Below, piece after piece: positions 34,375 to 48,615 of a DNA stretch of 64,000 nucleotides. Origin of the DNA: Venturia oleaginea. Its lineage: Eukaryota; Ascomycota; Dothideomycetes; Venturiales; Venturiaceae. Location: assembly GCA_013176395.1 (NCBI GenBank), contig JABMLP010000030.1, positions 62,001 to 126,000 of the forward strand, in the 5' to 3' direction. Position 1 is the first letter of the stretch. Every line of letters begins with the position of its first letter. The notes below the pieces were generated by a model that did not search any database, was not told the DNA's origin, and saw nothing but the letters and a program-made list of their open reading frames with translations. The translations under genes were made by a program, and so were the position numbers.

Positions 34375-36222
34375 ATGTGGCCAGGTGGCAAAAGCTTTTT
34401 TTTGCGTTCGTCATCAAAGAATAGAGATAAGGAAGAGAAAGAGCCTGGTAATCTGAAAGTTGAAACAAAACCATCGACACCACCCACACGACCTGTTAAG
34501 CGTGCTCTGATACCCACAAATAAGTTATCATCGGTCCCTGCTCATCTGCGACCATCGCCGCCTAGAGACACGACGCGGAGGGGGAGAGAGACGCGTGTGC
34601 GTGTGCCGCTGGGGTACAGAACTTCACGTCGGAGAGGGCGGCGTGATTCGATTTCACCACCACCGCGACGCCAACGACCGGGATATCGACGGGACGGGAC
34701 AGCCTCTGCATCAACTAGGACCACGATAACAACTGAGGAGAGAGGAACGTTTGACGAGGCGAGTTCTGGGACGTTGACAGGTGACTATAGCGAGGACGAG
34801 TACGGAAGTGACGGAGCGATGAGTTTGAACAGTTTGATCTATCCACCGCCCGGTTTTGAAAAGCACAATGCAGCATCGATGGAGGCAATCACAGGTCCAA
34901 GCACACCGAGTGAAGCATTCATGGGTATCTTTCATTCGCAGCCTGCTCCCATCAAGGCACGGATTGAAGCCGAAATCGGAAAACAGGAACACGAGTATTT
35001 CACTCGATACCGGGACTTCACGCATGCCAATCGCCCAGCCGATATCCGTCTCATCACCTCTTCCTCTCCGGGGAACGATCAAATCCTAACGGAAGCACTT
35101 CACCACAGAGCCCTCGAACTCCTCAGGAGCAAAAAATCAAATTGGCACCTGCGTAAGACGATGCTTTGGGAATCGGCAGATCATAAAATCTATCTCAAGG
35201 ATTTGAAGAGGAAACATGCTGATGCGTCCGAGAGGGAGAATTGTTTGGAGTTTTTCGTTCTGAATGTGTTGGGTGGCGAGGATGAAGAGGATGGAGAGGT
35301 TGCTTGGAGTGAACAGGTTGTTAGGCAGAGGGAGATGCTTGTTGAGCATGGGGTTAGGTGTCGTGAGGGGCGAGAGAATGACGGGAGGGGAGCGCTTTAC
35401 TCGGTTTCTGGACCGGCGGTTAGGAGGAGGAAGTTGGTTGAGGCGGAAGAGAGGTTGGGTTTGAGGGGGTTGAATGGGTGTGGTAGTGGTGGGGGATTAT
35501 TCAAGAGAGCGTCTCTTCGACCAGAACTTAAGATGAGGAGGGGGAGAACTGAGAGTATGGCCGTCACTGTTGGTGGGACGCCAGAAAGGGATTATTCGAC
35601 CCTCGACGACATCGGATTGGGTAACCTCAGTGCTGAAAAACTCGCTGGGTTTGGGCTGGACAGTCCACTCAGTGAAGCGTCTGAGAGGGATGAAGCCCAT
35701 GTCGAGGCCCTCAGGTTCGCTCTCGGGGGACTATCTTATCTCCACCAACACCACCAATATCAACAGCAACCAGAAAGCCCTGCCAAAACCTCAACTCACG
35801 ATTTGGCCGCCGACACAACTTCAACCTCAGCCCCCAAAAAGGAAAATACATTCACCACCTCGAAAGACAAGCGCAGACGAACCAAGAATTGGGAACCCAT
35901 CTCCACCAACGATCAGCACCAAGAATCCCTCGATCGCGACCATCAGAAAGCAAAAAGAAACTCGAGGGATGAGCAATGGGGCAGTGACAGCGATGAGGAT
36001 GATGACGGCGACGAGTCCGAAGATTCTGATTCTGGTTCTGAAGGGGAGATTGTGGATGCGAAGGAACGATTTAGCGAGGAAGAAATTGCGGAGGCGATGA
36101 GGATCGTCGAGGAGGCGAAGGCGAAGAAGAAGAGGAAGGAGAAGGCGAGGGAGGAGGAGATGGAGAGGGGAAGGAGTAAGACGAGTATTGAAAAGTCTTT
36201 TCCTGGAAAGAGGTTTTTCTAA
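34375..36222 (+). CDS. unknown low-complexity protein with acidic and Lys/Glu-rich C-terminus
   Basis: A single open frame of 615 codons, not recognised. Residues about 1-115 are basic and rich in Arg, Ser and Pro (TRRGRETRVRVPLGYR, RRRGRRDSISPPPRR). The most conserved-looking segment is about 195-305: RIEAEIGKQEHEYFTRYRDF, LHHRALELLRSKKSNWHLR, then an acidic GGEDEEDGEV. Residues 440-470 carry His/Gln-rich sequence (LHQHHQYQQQ). The C-terminus has a Ser/Asp/Glu tract (about 538-565) and a helical Lys/Glu segment (EEIAEAMRIVEEAKAKKKRK). No signal peptide or membrane segment. Composition suggests a nuclear or scaffold protein, but that is only inference. The length of the open frame makes it a real gene. 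Confidence 0.8.
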   Translation: MWPGGKSFFLRSSSKNRDKEEKEPGNLKVETKPSTPPTRPVKRALIPTNKLSSVPAHLRPSPPRDTTRRGRETRVRVPLGYRTSRRRGRRDSISPPPRRQRPGYRRDGTASASTRTTITTEERGTFDEASSGTLTGDYSEDEYGSDGAMSLNSLIYPPPGFEKHNAASMEAITGPSTPSEAFMGIFHSQPAPIKARIEAEIGKQEHEYFTRYRDFTHANRPADIRLITSSSPGNDQILTEALHHRALELLRSKKSNWHLRKTMLWESADHKIYLKDLKRKHADASERENCLEFFVLNVLGGEDEEDGEVAWSEQVVRQREMLVEHGVRCREGRENDGRGALYSVSGPAVRRRKLVEAEERLGLRGLNGCGSGGGLFKRASLRPELKMRRGRTESMAVTVGGTPERDYSTLDDIGLGNLSAEKLAGFGLDSPLSEASERDEAHVEALRFALGGLSYLHQHHQYQQQPESPAKTSTHDLAADTTSTSAPKKENTFTTSKDKRRRTKNWEPISTNDQHQESLDRDHQKAKRNSRDEQWGSDSDEDDDGDESEDSDSGSEGEIVDAKERFSEEEIAEAMRIVEEAKAKKKRKEKAREEEMERGRSKTSIEKSFPGKRFF

Positions 36223-36580
36223 TTAGACATTGGTTTTAGGGGTTTTTCGATATGGGCGGTTAGGGTCGTGGGCAGAATGGATGGTATTGTTTTTGGCGGT
36301 TTCTTTTTTGGGGTTGGCGAGATGAGATTGAGATTGAGATTGAGCTGGAGGTGGGAGTGCGTATTGTTGTAGATACTTTCGCTGCTGGATATACCTCGAG
36401 TTGCGACTTCTTTCTAGCTTGTGCACAGTTCCTATCATCTTTTCTGTCATAAATGCTGGTCAGTGCTGAATCCCTAAATGACGGAAAAGGACGATGGCTT
36501 ACTGGAATTATAGCACCTCATCTCTATACCCGATCCCTTTGGGATGTACTTATACTCAAACAATCCTCTTCCTACTCCTC
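36223..36580. other. spacer between the convergent unknown gene and COQ9
   Basis: 358 bp of 3' flanks. A short GAGATT repeat lies around 36320-36344; no gene. Confidence 0.5.
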
Positions 36581-37475
36581 TTAAATCCTAACCCCCTTAC
36601 TCCTCAAAACATTAACGACACTATGTCCCGTATACCCCATCCACTCACCCACAGCACTCGACGCCATCCCAAACGTTCTCAACTCGCCCAATCTCGAGTC
36701 CAAAAACTTCTCGGTATCCCTAAAGTCCGTAGACTGATCCTGCGTCTGAAATACCTCCGTAGCAGCATAAACAGCCGACAGCGAAGCACGCTTGGTATAC
36801 CACGAAGTATCAACACTGACATCGCCGGCGAGGAACCACATCTCATCTGCGAGACGCCAGAGTTCGGAGGTTGAGGCGGGAATATAGGAGGGTTGTGCCA
36901 TGATAGCTAATGCCTAAATCACAATCACAATCAGCGACTCGAATCCCCAGAAACCCCCCTTCCAAATATTGAAAACCATAGAAGGCAAAGATGAAGAGAG
37001 GGGGAAAACAAACCTCCTGCCACCTTCCAACAACCCCCTCCCTCCCATTCGCCCTCAACCTCTCCAAAACCAACCCCCTAACCCTCCCCCCAACACCAAG
37101 TCCCACATCATCCCAAACCCTCTTCAACCCCCCATCCGCATCCCCATAAACCCGTCCAGTCAACTGCCTCCTCTCCCTCCCCAACCAAAAAAGCACAATA
37201 TCAAACACCCTCCTCGGAAAAAGATTCGTACTAACAGGTAAAAACCCCACATCCTGCGCTCCAAGAATCAAACTCTTATCCGTGAATCCGTGGTCGGGGA
37301 CTCGGTGTAACGCAGCGGTGAGGATGGAGGTTTGCGTGGGCGGGTACGGTGGGGCGGGGGGGTGGTCGTAGGAGTGGTATGTGTTTTTGGGATTGGAGCT
37401 GGAGGTTATCGGGAGGCATTGTTGGAGGTGGTGTGGGTGGCGGGTTAGAGTGCGGAGAAGACGTGGGAGGGACAT
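36581..37475 (-). CDS. COQ9: ubiquinone biosynthesis protein COQ9
   Basis: Exons 37014-37475 and 36581-36913 around a 100-bp intron give 264 residues. An N-terminal Arg/His/Ser-rich presequence (MSLPRLLRTLTRHPHH) indicates mitochondrial import. The COQ9 domain follows: ILTAALHRVPDHGFTDKSLI, FPRRVFDIVLFWLGRERRQL, MAQPSYIPASTSELWRLADE and the C-terminal amphipathic part DTSWYTKRASLSAVYAATEV. In yeast and humans COQ9 binds coenzyme Q intermediates and works with COQ7. Coding sequence in exon 1 is extremely C-rich on the plus strand, producing long spurious Pro frames there. Confidence 0.93.
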
Positions 37476-38168
37476 TTTTCTCTTTCCTTCGCTGTGGTGA
37501 GTTTGTAGGTTAGGTGGTGTATTTTTGAGATGGGATGGACGGACGAATTCGAGTCAATCTGATGTCGCCCGAGCTCAAGCTTCACGATGACGCGCTTGAC
37601 GCGCCGAATACGAGCTGTGGATCTTTCAAGCTTTGGGTTGGTCCTCGATTGTAACCACGAAATTCTTTCTAACAGGATGAATTGAAAATTCTTGACAAGT
37701 TCGAATTACAATCAAGATTTCAGCCGTGTCGAAGGTGGGAAAACAGAAGCTATGAGAGCGACCGAAAAGCAATACAGTATAAATATCGATATTACGCGAT
37801 TCATATTTCGAAGCCCTACAAGACCATATAGATACATCTAGCAAGACTATTTGCCCGAAAAACAAGGCTCTAATCGCAAACCCAAGACCCAACAAGGCCG
37901 ATAATCAAACATGTATGCCATGGTGGAGGAGAAAATTCCTGATCCCCATCCATCACTCTAGTATGTACCCATGTCAAAGTGCTGCGTAACCTATTCGTAT
38001 CTTGATGGTTTTGTTCTTCCCATCATCCAACGTCCCCTCAAGTCTATGCGGTTCAACCAAGCAAACTAGTGATTAAAACGTGTTAAAAAAACTCTCGCGG
38101 CTCGTCATGCAAACCAAGAGGGAAAGAAATCGAGTTTTCATGTCCAAAAAATTGACAGGTGGAACCAT
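37476..38168. other. COQ9 promoter and 3' flank of the SLC35-like gene
   Basis: About 690 bp; both genes lie on the minus strand. An open frame at 37626-37895 shows no domain. Nothing else recognised. Confidence 0.45.
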
Positions 38169-39604
38169 TCAGGCACCCTTCTCACCGAGCAAAGAGCCAA
38201 CTTTGGCCTTGACTCCTGCGGTGGTCTCTGGAGCGTATTGTGGGGCAAGACCACCAACAATGACGAAACCACCGAGGATGATGCAGCCGATAACGATGAT
38301 CTTCTTCATCGCTGGGTGGCGTTGACCATAATCAGTCCAAGTGCGCTGTCCTTCACCGACGTATCCCTTGATCTTCTCACCACCGAGCTTGTAGTACATG
38401 AGACCACCAAGAGCGATGCTGTAACCGAATGCTTGGAGTCCAGAGACGGGATCGAGGAAGATGACCATGGAGGCAACAACGAGAAGGATGTCTTTTAGGA
38501 CACCAGAAAGGGTAAGGACCAAGGATGAAGTCTTTCCGATCTAGGGATAATTGTTAGTTTGCTCAACACAGGGGAAGAATATTCAAGCATACCAAGAAAA
38601 CAACGGCGATGTTGAGGCAAAATGCGACGGATGCGTTGAGGAGAAGAGTGATCAGACCGAGATCGAGGATCTTCTCGGTGGAGATCTTTGGAAGTTCCAA
38701 GATCATGAACATCAGGCCGTTCATGACAGCGCAGGCCGGTGCGAAGTAGTAGAGCGACACAAGGGGGTCCATTTTGAATTCTGCGGAGCTGAGCAGACGC
38801 TCAACCATGGCCAATCTGGTTGCCTCGCATACGATTCCCAAGACCTGAACAGCGAAACCGATCATAACAAATCTGATCTCTCCGAAAGAAGCGATAACAA
38901 CACCCAAGACGATCACGGACACGTTGCCGAGAGTCTTCATGTTTGGGGGCGCGATGCCGAGACCCCATGTTACCAAAAGAACAGCCACGGGCGTGGTAGC
39001 CTTGAGCATCTGGATGAATGCAACAGAGAGGTATAGGTATGCGGCATTGCTGAACATTAGAGACAGCGAGAAGAAGAGGCCAATTGGTACGATTGCGCGA
39101 AGGTAGACACGACCTGTCATGGGGACCTTTTTCCGCGAGTCGAGGACGGTTGTGAAGCGGGCAAGACCTTGCGTCATGACGGTTGAGAAGACGAGATGCC
39201 ATGTCGTTAGGAAAATTGCTGTTGTATGTTAGGAAGCAGATTAGGGGTGTATAGGAATCGATGGGTACATACGGAAGCCTGGTGGGTGTTTGTTAGCATA
39301 TGTCGTTTGAAGCAGCAGGCAGACGGGGAGAACTCACTGAATTTCTTCGTCGACAGAATCCACTTGTTGAATATGATAACAGCGGAACTGAGGCCTATCC
39401 AGACACTTTGACGGCAAAAGTCAGCTACTCTGCGATTGTTTGTTTTACACTGTTGCCTCCGACTTACGCAATGTATACCGCGGCCGGAACCCCCGACTTT
39501 GCAGGCTCAGTCTTAGCGACAGCAGGATTGACGGTAGGGAGGACATCGGAGGAGTCGTCTGAGCGCTCGCGCTCGCCAGAGCTGCGGACCTTTTCTTCAG
39601 TCAT
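38169..39604 (-). CDS. triose-phosphate-transporter-family (SLC35-like) membrane transporter
   Basis: Exons 39468-39604, 39338-39405, 39273-39278, 38593-39218 and 38169-38540 give 402 residues. Exon 3 is a six-nucleotide microexon (GCTTCC), flanked by good GT and AG signals and CTAAC branch sites; it supplies the S-F of KKFSFPIFLTTWHLVF. The protein starts with a hydrophilic tail, then about ten helices with TPT-family wording: VWIGLSSAVIIFNKWIL, FLTTWHLVFSTVMTQ, ATTPVAVLLVTW, NVSVIVLGVVIASFGE, LNIAVVFLIGKTSSLVLTL. Members move nucleotide sugars or phosphorylated sugars across Golgi or ER membranes; the substrate is not predictable here. It is divergent from UDP-galactopyranose mutase, 1.2 kb away. 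Confidence 0.9.
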
Positions 39605-42725
<3,121 letters not shown>

Positions 42726-43689
42726 ACGGTGTCTGCCTTTGTTGGCGTTGTGGCGTTCCGTTGGCACGATGATGAGATTAGATTATGGTTTATTGGCTTA
42801 CTGCACCATGAACCGGCAGTGATGGGTTGGCTGCAGAGAACAAATGTCCCCCATATTCCCCTTTCATACTGTTCGACATGACACCTCAAAGACTGGGCGA
42901 GGTCTTCTTGATGAGTTGGTCGTTCCGCGTTTAGATTTAGATAATCCTAGTTGATTTATGTGCAAAGACACAAAGTGGCAAGAGCACACACAAAATTATG
43001 TCTTCACTCGCCTGTGGTTCCATTCTTCGATATTCCTTTGGCTGACCACGAGTATTACATTTAGGTTGACACTATTCCCACACCCCCTCCCTTCAAACCA
43101 GGCGGTCTGGCTAGGCTCCTAGTCCCTACGCTATACCTTTTTCGCCCGAGCTTTCGAAAATCAAGAATCTGCACCTAATTTTTTTTTACCTAAACCTTTG
43201 CTTCCCGAGCCTTTTTTTTTTGACTTTGTTTCGAGGTTCCTTTCGCGTAATCCTAAGAAGATCTACTCTCCTAGAGGGATTTGAACTTCCTAGGTTAAAA
43301 GAGATCTTCAAAGGCTTGCTTTGAGGCGTGTGTATAGAAATAGTATCAACCTGTATAATTCCTTTCCTCCCGTCCACCCTGAGGCGGACGCCACGCCTCA
43401 CAATTCAGAATTCACACACGAGCAAAAGCAACTCAAAAGCAACGCTCCAAAACCAAAACAACAATCCCCTCCCAGGCCTTCGCCTCGCCTCGCTTACACG
43501 TAGAGACAGACAAAATACAAGACAGGCTTGCATTTGATGTTTGATCGACACAGAGACCCACTTTTGAAACCAGAAACATGTCAATCCAATCTAGAAGATC
43601 CCCAGATCATCTCTCTGATAATATTCTCTTTGCTTTTTGGCGGATCATCTCGGGAAGTCCCGGTTGGAAGATGTAGGGGCGGACGGGAG

Positions 43690-43776
43690 GATGGGATGGG
43701 ATGGGATGTTGAAATGGGGGAAATGGGGAAATGGGAGGGAAAGAATTGAAAGAAAGAAAGGAAGGAAGGAAGGAAG
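43690..43776. repeat. purine-only low-complexity tract
   Basis: The plus strand runs through repeated GGGAT, GGGGAAAT, GAAA and GGAA units with almost no pyrimidines other than T in the GGGAT part. It is a simple-repeat microsatellite region with strong strand asymmetry. Confidence 0.8.
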
Positions 43777-44040
43777 CGATCACGGACGTGCATGGTTTCG
43801 GAGACGAGGTCGAGGATGAGGATTAGGATGGGGACGAGGACGAGGATGAAGGGGGCTACGGAGTTTGTACCGTAGTCGGCGTTGGCCTCGACACGCGTAT
43901 AGTAGTAAGTAGGTGGTACGTGGGATTCACTGAAGGGCAGTTGGGGTCGGAGATGCGATGGCTTCCTTTTGGGTTTTGGGTTTTGGGCTTGATGTGGCAG
44001 GTACTCTGTTATGAGGAGGAAAGATATGGGAGTGGGGGAT

Positions 44041-44106
44041 TAGGTGGAGTGGAGCGGAGTGGAGCGGAGCGGAGCGGAGATGGAGATGGAAATGGAAACG
44101 GAAATG
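44041..44106. repeat. degenerate GGAGC/GGAGT and GGAAAT hexamer-like repeats
   Basis: Tandem GGAGTGGAGC and GGAGC units grade into GGAGAT and GGAAAT units. Non-coding simple repeat. Confidence 0.75.
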
Positions 44107-44242
44107 GTATAGGGTGGAAATGTGTTACCTTTGGGTTGATTAGTTAGATGCTACTATATTGAGAGGTTGTTGATTGAGTATCTGTAAATCTGAATCTACC
44201 ATGTACAGACATATCACACACAGGGCGCAACCTCAACTCCTT

Positions 44243-46147
44243 CTATTCAATCTTCCACACCTTGACAGTAGCATCCCCACCCGTACTCAACACCGTATTA
44301 GCGCCCACCCACGCAACCCCATTAACACCATCTTTATGCGCGTTCAAAGCCTTGATTCTCTTCCCCGGCTCCCTCAAACTCCAAACGAAAACATTCGTAT
44401 CCAAACTTCCACTAACAGCAAACTCATCGCTAGCATTCCAATCCAGACTCGTTATCCGGGCCGTGTGGGCTGACCAGCGATCAGTAACGACGCTCCAGTC
44501 TTTGGTGCTGTAGACCATGATTTTGCCGTTTGCGACACCGACGGCGAGGAGGGTGCCAGAAGGGGAGAATTTCAGAGTTGAGATTGCACCTGTGGGTTTT
44601 CGCATCGAGGTTTCAACAAGGGTCGGTTTTGAGCTAGGGGAGGTGGTGTAGATTGATATTGATTTATCGTCGTGGCCGACTGCTAAAATGGAATCGTGGG
44701 CTGCGATACTAGTTCCTCCTTTGACGGATATGGAGCTAATCTTTTGGTCATCTTTGAAGATAGAGATGGTGTCGGGAGTTACGGTGTATGTAAATCCATT
44801 GGAGAGAGCAACGGCTTTGGGTTGACCGCCTACTGCTTGCGCTGAGCCGACGAAGGTTTTGGCGGACACGCAGCGGAGTGTGTCGTCCCAGCCAACAGAG
44901 TATACACGTTCTGTTTTATGGTCGGCCGCAAAGCCTGCGACATAGTTTGTGTGCGAGTCGCCCTCGACTTTGTCTGCGGTGCCCTTTGAGATGTCCCAGG
45001 CGCAGACTCGGCCTTCATAGCTTCCGGTATATAATGTCTGCTCGCTGACCGTGGCTGCTGTGATGTTCTTCTGGTGGCCAGTAACGATCTTCGTTGGTGT
45101 CTGGCTGCCTTCGACAAGGTAATTGAGGTTTCCTTCGAGATCCACGGATATGACAAGTCCATCGCTTCTGCCCGCAGGCCAGACGACGCCGACCTGTTGA
45201 TTTGGAATGCTGACCACACCTTCGTCTCCCATCCGCCATGTCTGTACAGCCTTGCCTGCTTCTATGTCCCAAATGCGAACGGTTTGGTCTGCGCTTGCCG
45301 TGACCAGTCGTTTTGAGTCCTTGTTCCAGCTAACTCCCATGATACTACCAGTATGTACGCCTTCGCCAATCTGTCCCGTAGGAGCTCCAGTCTTGCCATC
45401 ATACAGCCATATCTTCTTGTCCGCGCCCACACTCACCAAGCTCGCACCATCCGGACTGAACGCGGTTCCAAACACAAATCGGTCATGCTGGCCCCGTAGA
45501 CTGGTATTGAATTTGAATGGCGCACCATGGAAGAAGGCCACTTGCGTATCATCACTGCCCGTTGCAGCTCGCAGAGGTCTCTGCTGTCGAATGCTCACAG
45601 TATTGATCTGAGAGCTGTGTCCGCTGATTTCTCCTACGGTGTTTCCACTATCCCATGTAATGCAATGGCCCATTCGCTCTTTGCCTTCTCCTACTGCGAT
45701 TATGCGCTGAGAATCACCATCCCACGCAATGTCGTTGATTCTGCCTGCAATGATTCCGTATTCGCCTTTGGTGACCATGTCCTCTCCCACGGCGTCCCAG
45801 ACGCGGACCATTCCTGACACATCTCCGGACGCAACATAATATCCCGAAGGTGCGAAGCGAGCTACGGTGGTTTGGACGGTGTGCGAGGTGTATTGAGTGC
45901 TTACGGAGGGATTGTCGATAGACCTTAGGAAGATAGATTTGCCGGACTAAAGAATTGGGTTTAGATTGGAAGCTTCTTTGAGCCGGTATACTCACGGCAT
46001 ATGCTATGCGTTCTCCCTTCGCGTCAGACGAAAGGATTGCCGGTTGTCCTCGAGTTGTGGTTGGAGAGGCTGCCCATACTGCTCCTGAAGAATTGTTAGA
46101 TTTTGGCCGTTGTGAAGGAATTAGAACGTACGTGATTTGATTGACAT
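44243..46147 (-). CDS. AIP1: actin-interacting protein 1, WD40 double propeller
   Basis: Exons 46132-46147, 45996-46084 and 44243-45946 give 602 residues (yeast Aip1 is about 615). The first coding exon is 16 nt. The start MSIKSRAVWAASPTTTRGQP leads into about 14 WD repeats: HTVQTTVARFAPSGYYVASG, GRINDIAWDGDSQRII, SQINTVSIRQQRPLRAATGS, HTGSIMGVSWNKDSKRLV, GHQKNITAATVSEQTLYTG, ending NGVAWVGANTVLSTGGDATV. Aip1 caps and helps cofilin disassemble actin filaments at cortical patches. Convergent with the mutase gene. Confidence 0.95.
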
Positions 46148-46881
46148 GTCTGCGATGATGTCTACTCGAGTCTGTGAGAGCCCTCAGGGGTCTGTTGACA
46201 TGGCCAATTTATATCGAGTTCACGATCCCTAAACAATGTGGGGCGGGTTTTGAGTGGCTCAGACGAATTGCGTCAGCCTTGGGCCTCGAATCAAAACGAG
46301 GACTTCCAATTTGCCTTACAAATTTGTCGATTGCTATTCATTGCATGCTGTGTTTCAAAAGCTATAGAAAGATAATGATATAATCCAAGATTTCCATGTC
46401 GAAACCCGACGCTCGCTGACTTGAGTGAAAGCTGTGTCAGGAATAGGTCCAGAGAGCAGCTCGCTTGAAATACTTCGAGCCATGGGTTGCAATGTCTCGA
46501 TAAAGGCCCGTAGTCTTTGTAACTAGCTCCGAATCTCCCGCCTGTGCCATTTCTTCGATACTTCCTGTCCTTTCTCCAGCTGAGCATGGTACTCTACCGC
46601 AAACTGTGTACAGCGGCTTCTAGATATGAATATTTGCCACGTCCAGATCTACCGGAGTAATTTTGTTGCTTCGAACAACCAGTCCTAGCTCATGGCTCCA
46701 GCTCAATACAAATCTTTCGTTGTGATCCCAAACTCGTCCAATTTCGAAGCCGTAGGGAGCCCCCTGAATTTAACTCCGTCGCTATGCTACACAAGAAACG
46801 CAAGGATGACATTGCCAGTGTCCGGAGAATGGGAAATGTACCTCTATGCTTCCTATGGCACGAAACCTCTGCTCCCACATC
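46148..46881. other. AIP1 promoter and 3' flank of IMP3
   Basis: About 730 bp; both neighbours lie on the minus strand. Open frames here are short and lack domains. Confidence 0.45.
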
Positions 46882-47708
46882 TTATAATAGATCGAAGTCG
46901 TCCAATTTGTCGCGGTACTTGAGAATGTTCCGCTTGATCTTAGAAGAGTCGACCCACGTGACAAAGTCCTCCATATTCCTCGTAACCATGAACGCTGGAT
47001 CCGTAACAACTTCTGTCCCCACTCTGACATGGCCTTGCTCGATGAATTTCGTGGCAGCGCTGACCTGATCGGACATTTGCTGTCAAATCGTTAGCAAGTC
47101 CAGATCTCCCAGAAGTTCTATAACATACCAATCTTGTCATCACAACAGCCAATCTTCTCCGGCAAAAAGCAGACACTGTGACCTTGTTCTCCACATCTGA
47201 GAGTTTTCCCTTTCCACCACCGCCTGTTCCAAGGATTCCCATATTGAACAGTTTTTCCTAGTGAGAGTTTAGCCTCATTTCGGAATGGCCGAACTACATC
47301 GCATCCCACTTACCAGTAACAGCTCTTCATGCTTCCTACGCACCGGGTCCTGAGGGTCAAGCGCAGCAAGCTTGTGTGCGAGTTGTCGAAGAGATCCACA
47401 TAGACGATTGTAACTAAGAAGTCAGCGCGATCCTTCTAAAAAGCTGCTAGAGGGGTCAATTCTGACTGTTGGTAATCACTAGGCTTGCCGATGGAGTATC
47501 TTCGGCAGATATCGCTCTCACGGTGGTTTTTGTCAGAGGCGTAGGTCGTGAAATCAACCTAAGTGATCGTTAGCTAACGTTCAATGTATGAAATGGCCTT
47601 CTAATCTTACCTTGCGAAGGAGCTTTTGCTCGTGATGCTTAAGTTTCCGAACCTGCAGTCATTCCTTAGCATACGAGGACACTATGGCCATTCTTTCATA
47701 CTGACCAT
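46882..47708 (-). CDS. IMP3: U3 snoRNP protein Imp3
   Basis: Six exons: 47706-47708, 47611-47652, 47467-47558, 47314-47413, 47129-47257 and 46882-47079, total 187 residues (yeast 183). The first coding exon holds only the ATG; intron 1 then joins it to [17 protein letters not shown]. The next parts match Imp3 closely: [58 protein letters not shown], and an S4 RNA-binding domain with [20 protein letters not shown] and [10 protein letters not shown]. Intron 3 (47414-47466) appears to use a weak donor GTCAGA. Imp3 pairs U3 snoRNA with pre-rRNA in the small-subunit processome. Five introns in 564 coding bases is dense for this genome. Confidence 0.94.
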
Positions 47709-48615
47709 GACTGCAATATATGTGTTTGTTAGCTTATCAGAATTGTGGTTGCGACGACTGTGCCCGAAGGATCGGCTTGACTTTGTGATTGCGATGATTT
47801 AGCCGGACGATAGAGATGGCGAGAGAGACTATGGAATCGAAGAAGACGATTTGGTCTTTGCCTTGGTGATTGTCTTTGGAGGTCCGAGTCTGAGGAAAAA
47901 ATAAATGTGGGTCTCGAGAGCGCGGAAGCAATCTGTCCGCCTGGACTTGACTTCGACAACGTCCAACGCGTAGAACTCAACACCTTTGAAATAATTCATC
48001 TTCGACTCGGGTCTGCGTTCACTCTCAAATCGGATATAGGAACAAGACCTTGGACATAATTCGTCTACATCATGGATCAGAAACTAGAAGTGAAGCACAA
48101 ACTCAGATATATCACGACCAAGTGTCTTCACTACTCTCGAAGAGGGGAGATCATCAAGGCTATCTGGTGAACTACCATCCAAATCCATAGGTGACCTGCC
48201 CTCAGAAATAAACATATTCAAGACTTGAAGATAGAGGCTCAGTTTCTTGAATTTGGGAACTACTTCATATTCTGGTTCTCCATGGCATACTCCCTCGTAT
48301 TGTCAACTTTATACTGTGGAATTACTGTGCCTTTACGTCCATGCCCACTACCTTATCTAGATATACAAATGATCTGGTATGATACCGATTTTTATTTTTC
48401 AGAAAGCATCCATTGGGAAGTTCATGTCTCTTAGATATCAATTCTGGTTGCGGATGCAAAAGCATTGAACGATACACAAAAGCTTTCTGATTCTATATAC
48501 CATGTATGGGGGTGCCGAGTAGTGATGCTATACCAGCTGCTTCAATGCTTCTACCTGGCCCAAAGACCACAAACTTACATCCTATTTTACATGTTGTACA
48601 CATCATCAGCATCGA
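47709..48615. other. IMP3 promoter and 3' flank of the Mtf2-like gene
   Basis: About 900 bp; no gene supported. Short frames (47729-47983 and 48225-48434) have no recognisable domain. Confidence 0.45.

Larger units (their letters stand above)
42726..44242. other. 1.5-kb spacer between the convergent mutase and AIP1 genes
   Basis: No gene supported. It contains T-rich runs (43181-43220) and a strongly strand-biased purine tract (43670-44110, listed separately). Confidence 0.5.

Noticed and set aside
36969..37241. Plus-strand proline-rich frame
   Set aside because: Antisense of the C-rich COQ9 exon 1.
43240..43335. Possible minus-strand tRNA relic (T-loop-like TTCAAAT)
   Set aside because: The T stem does not pair and no acceptor or D arm can be built.
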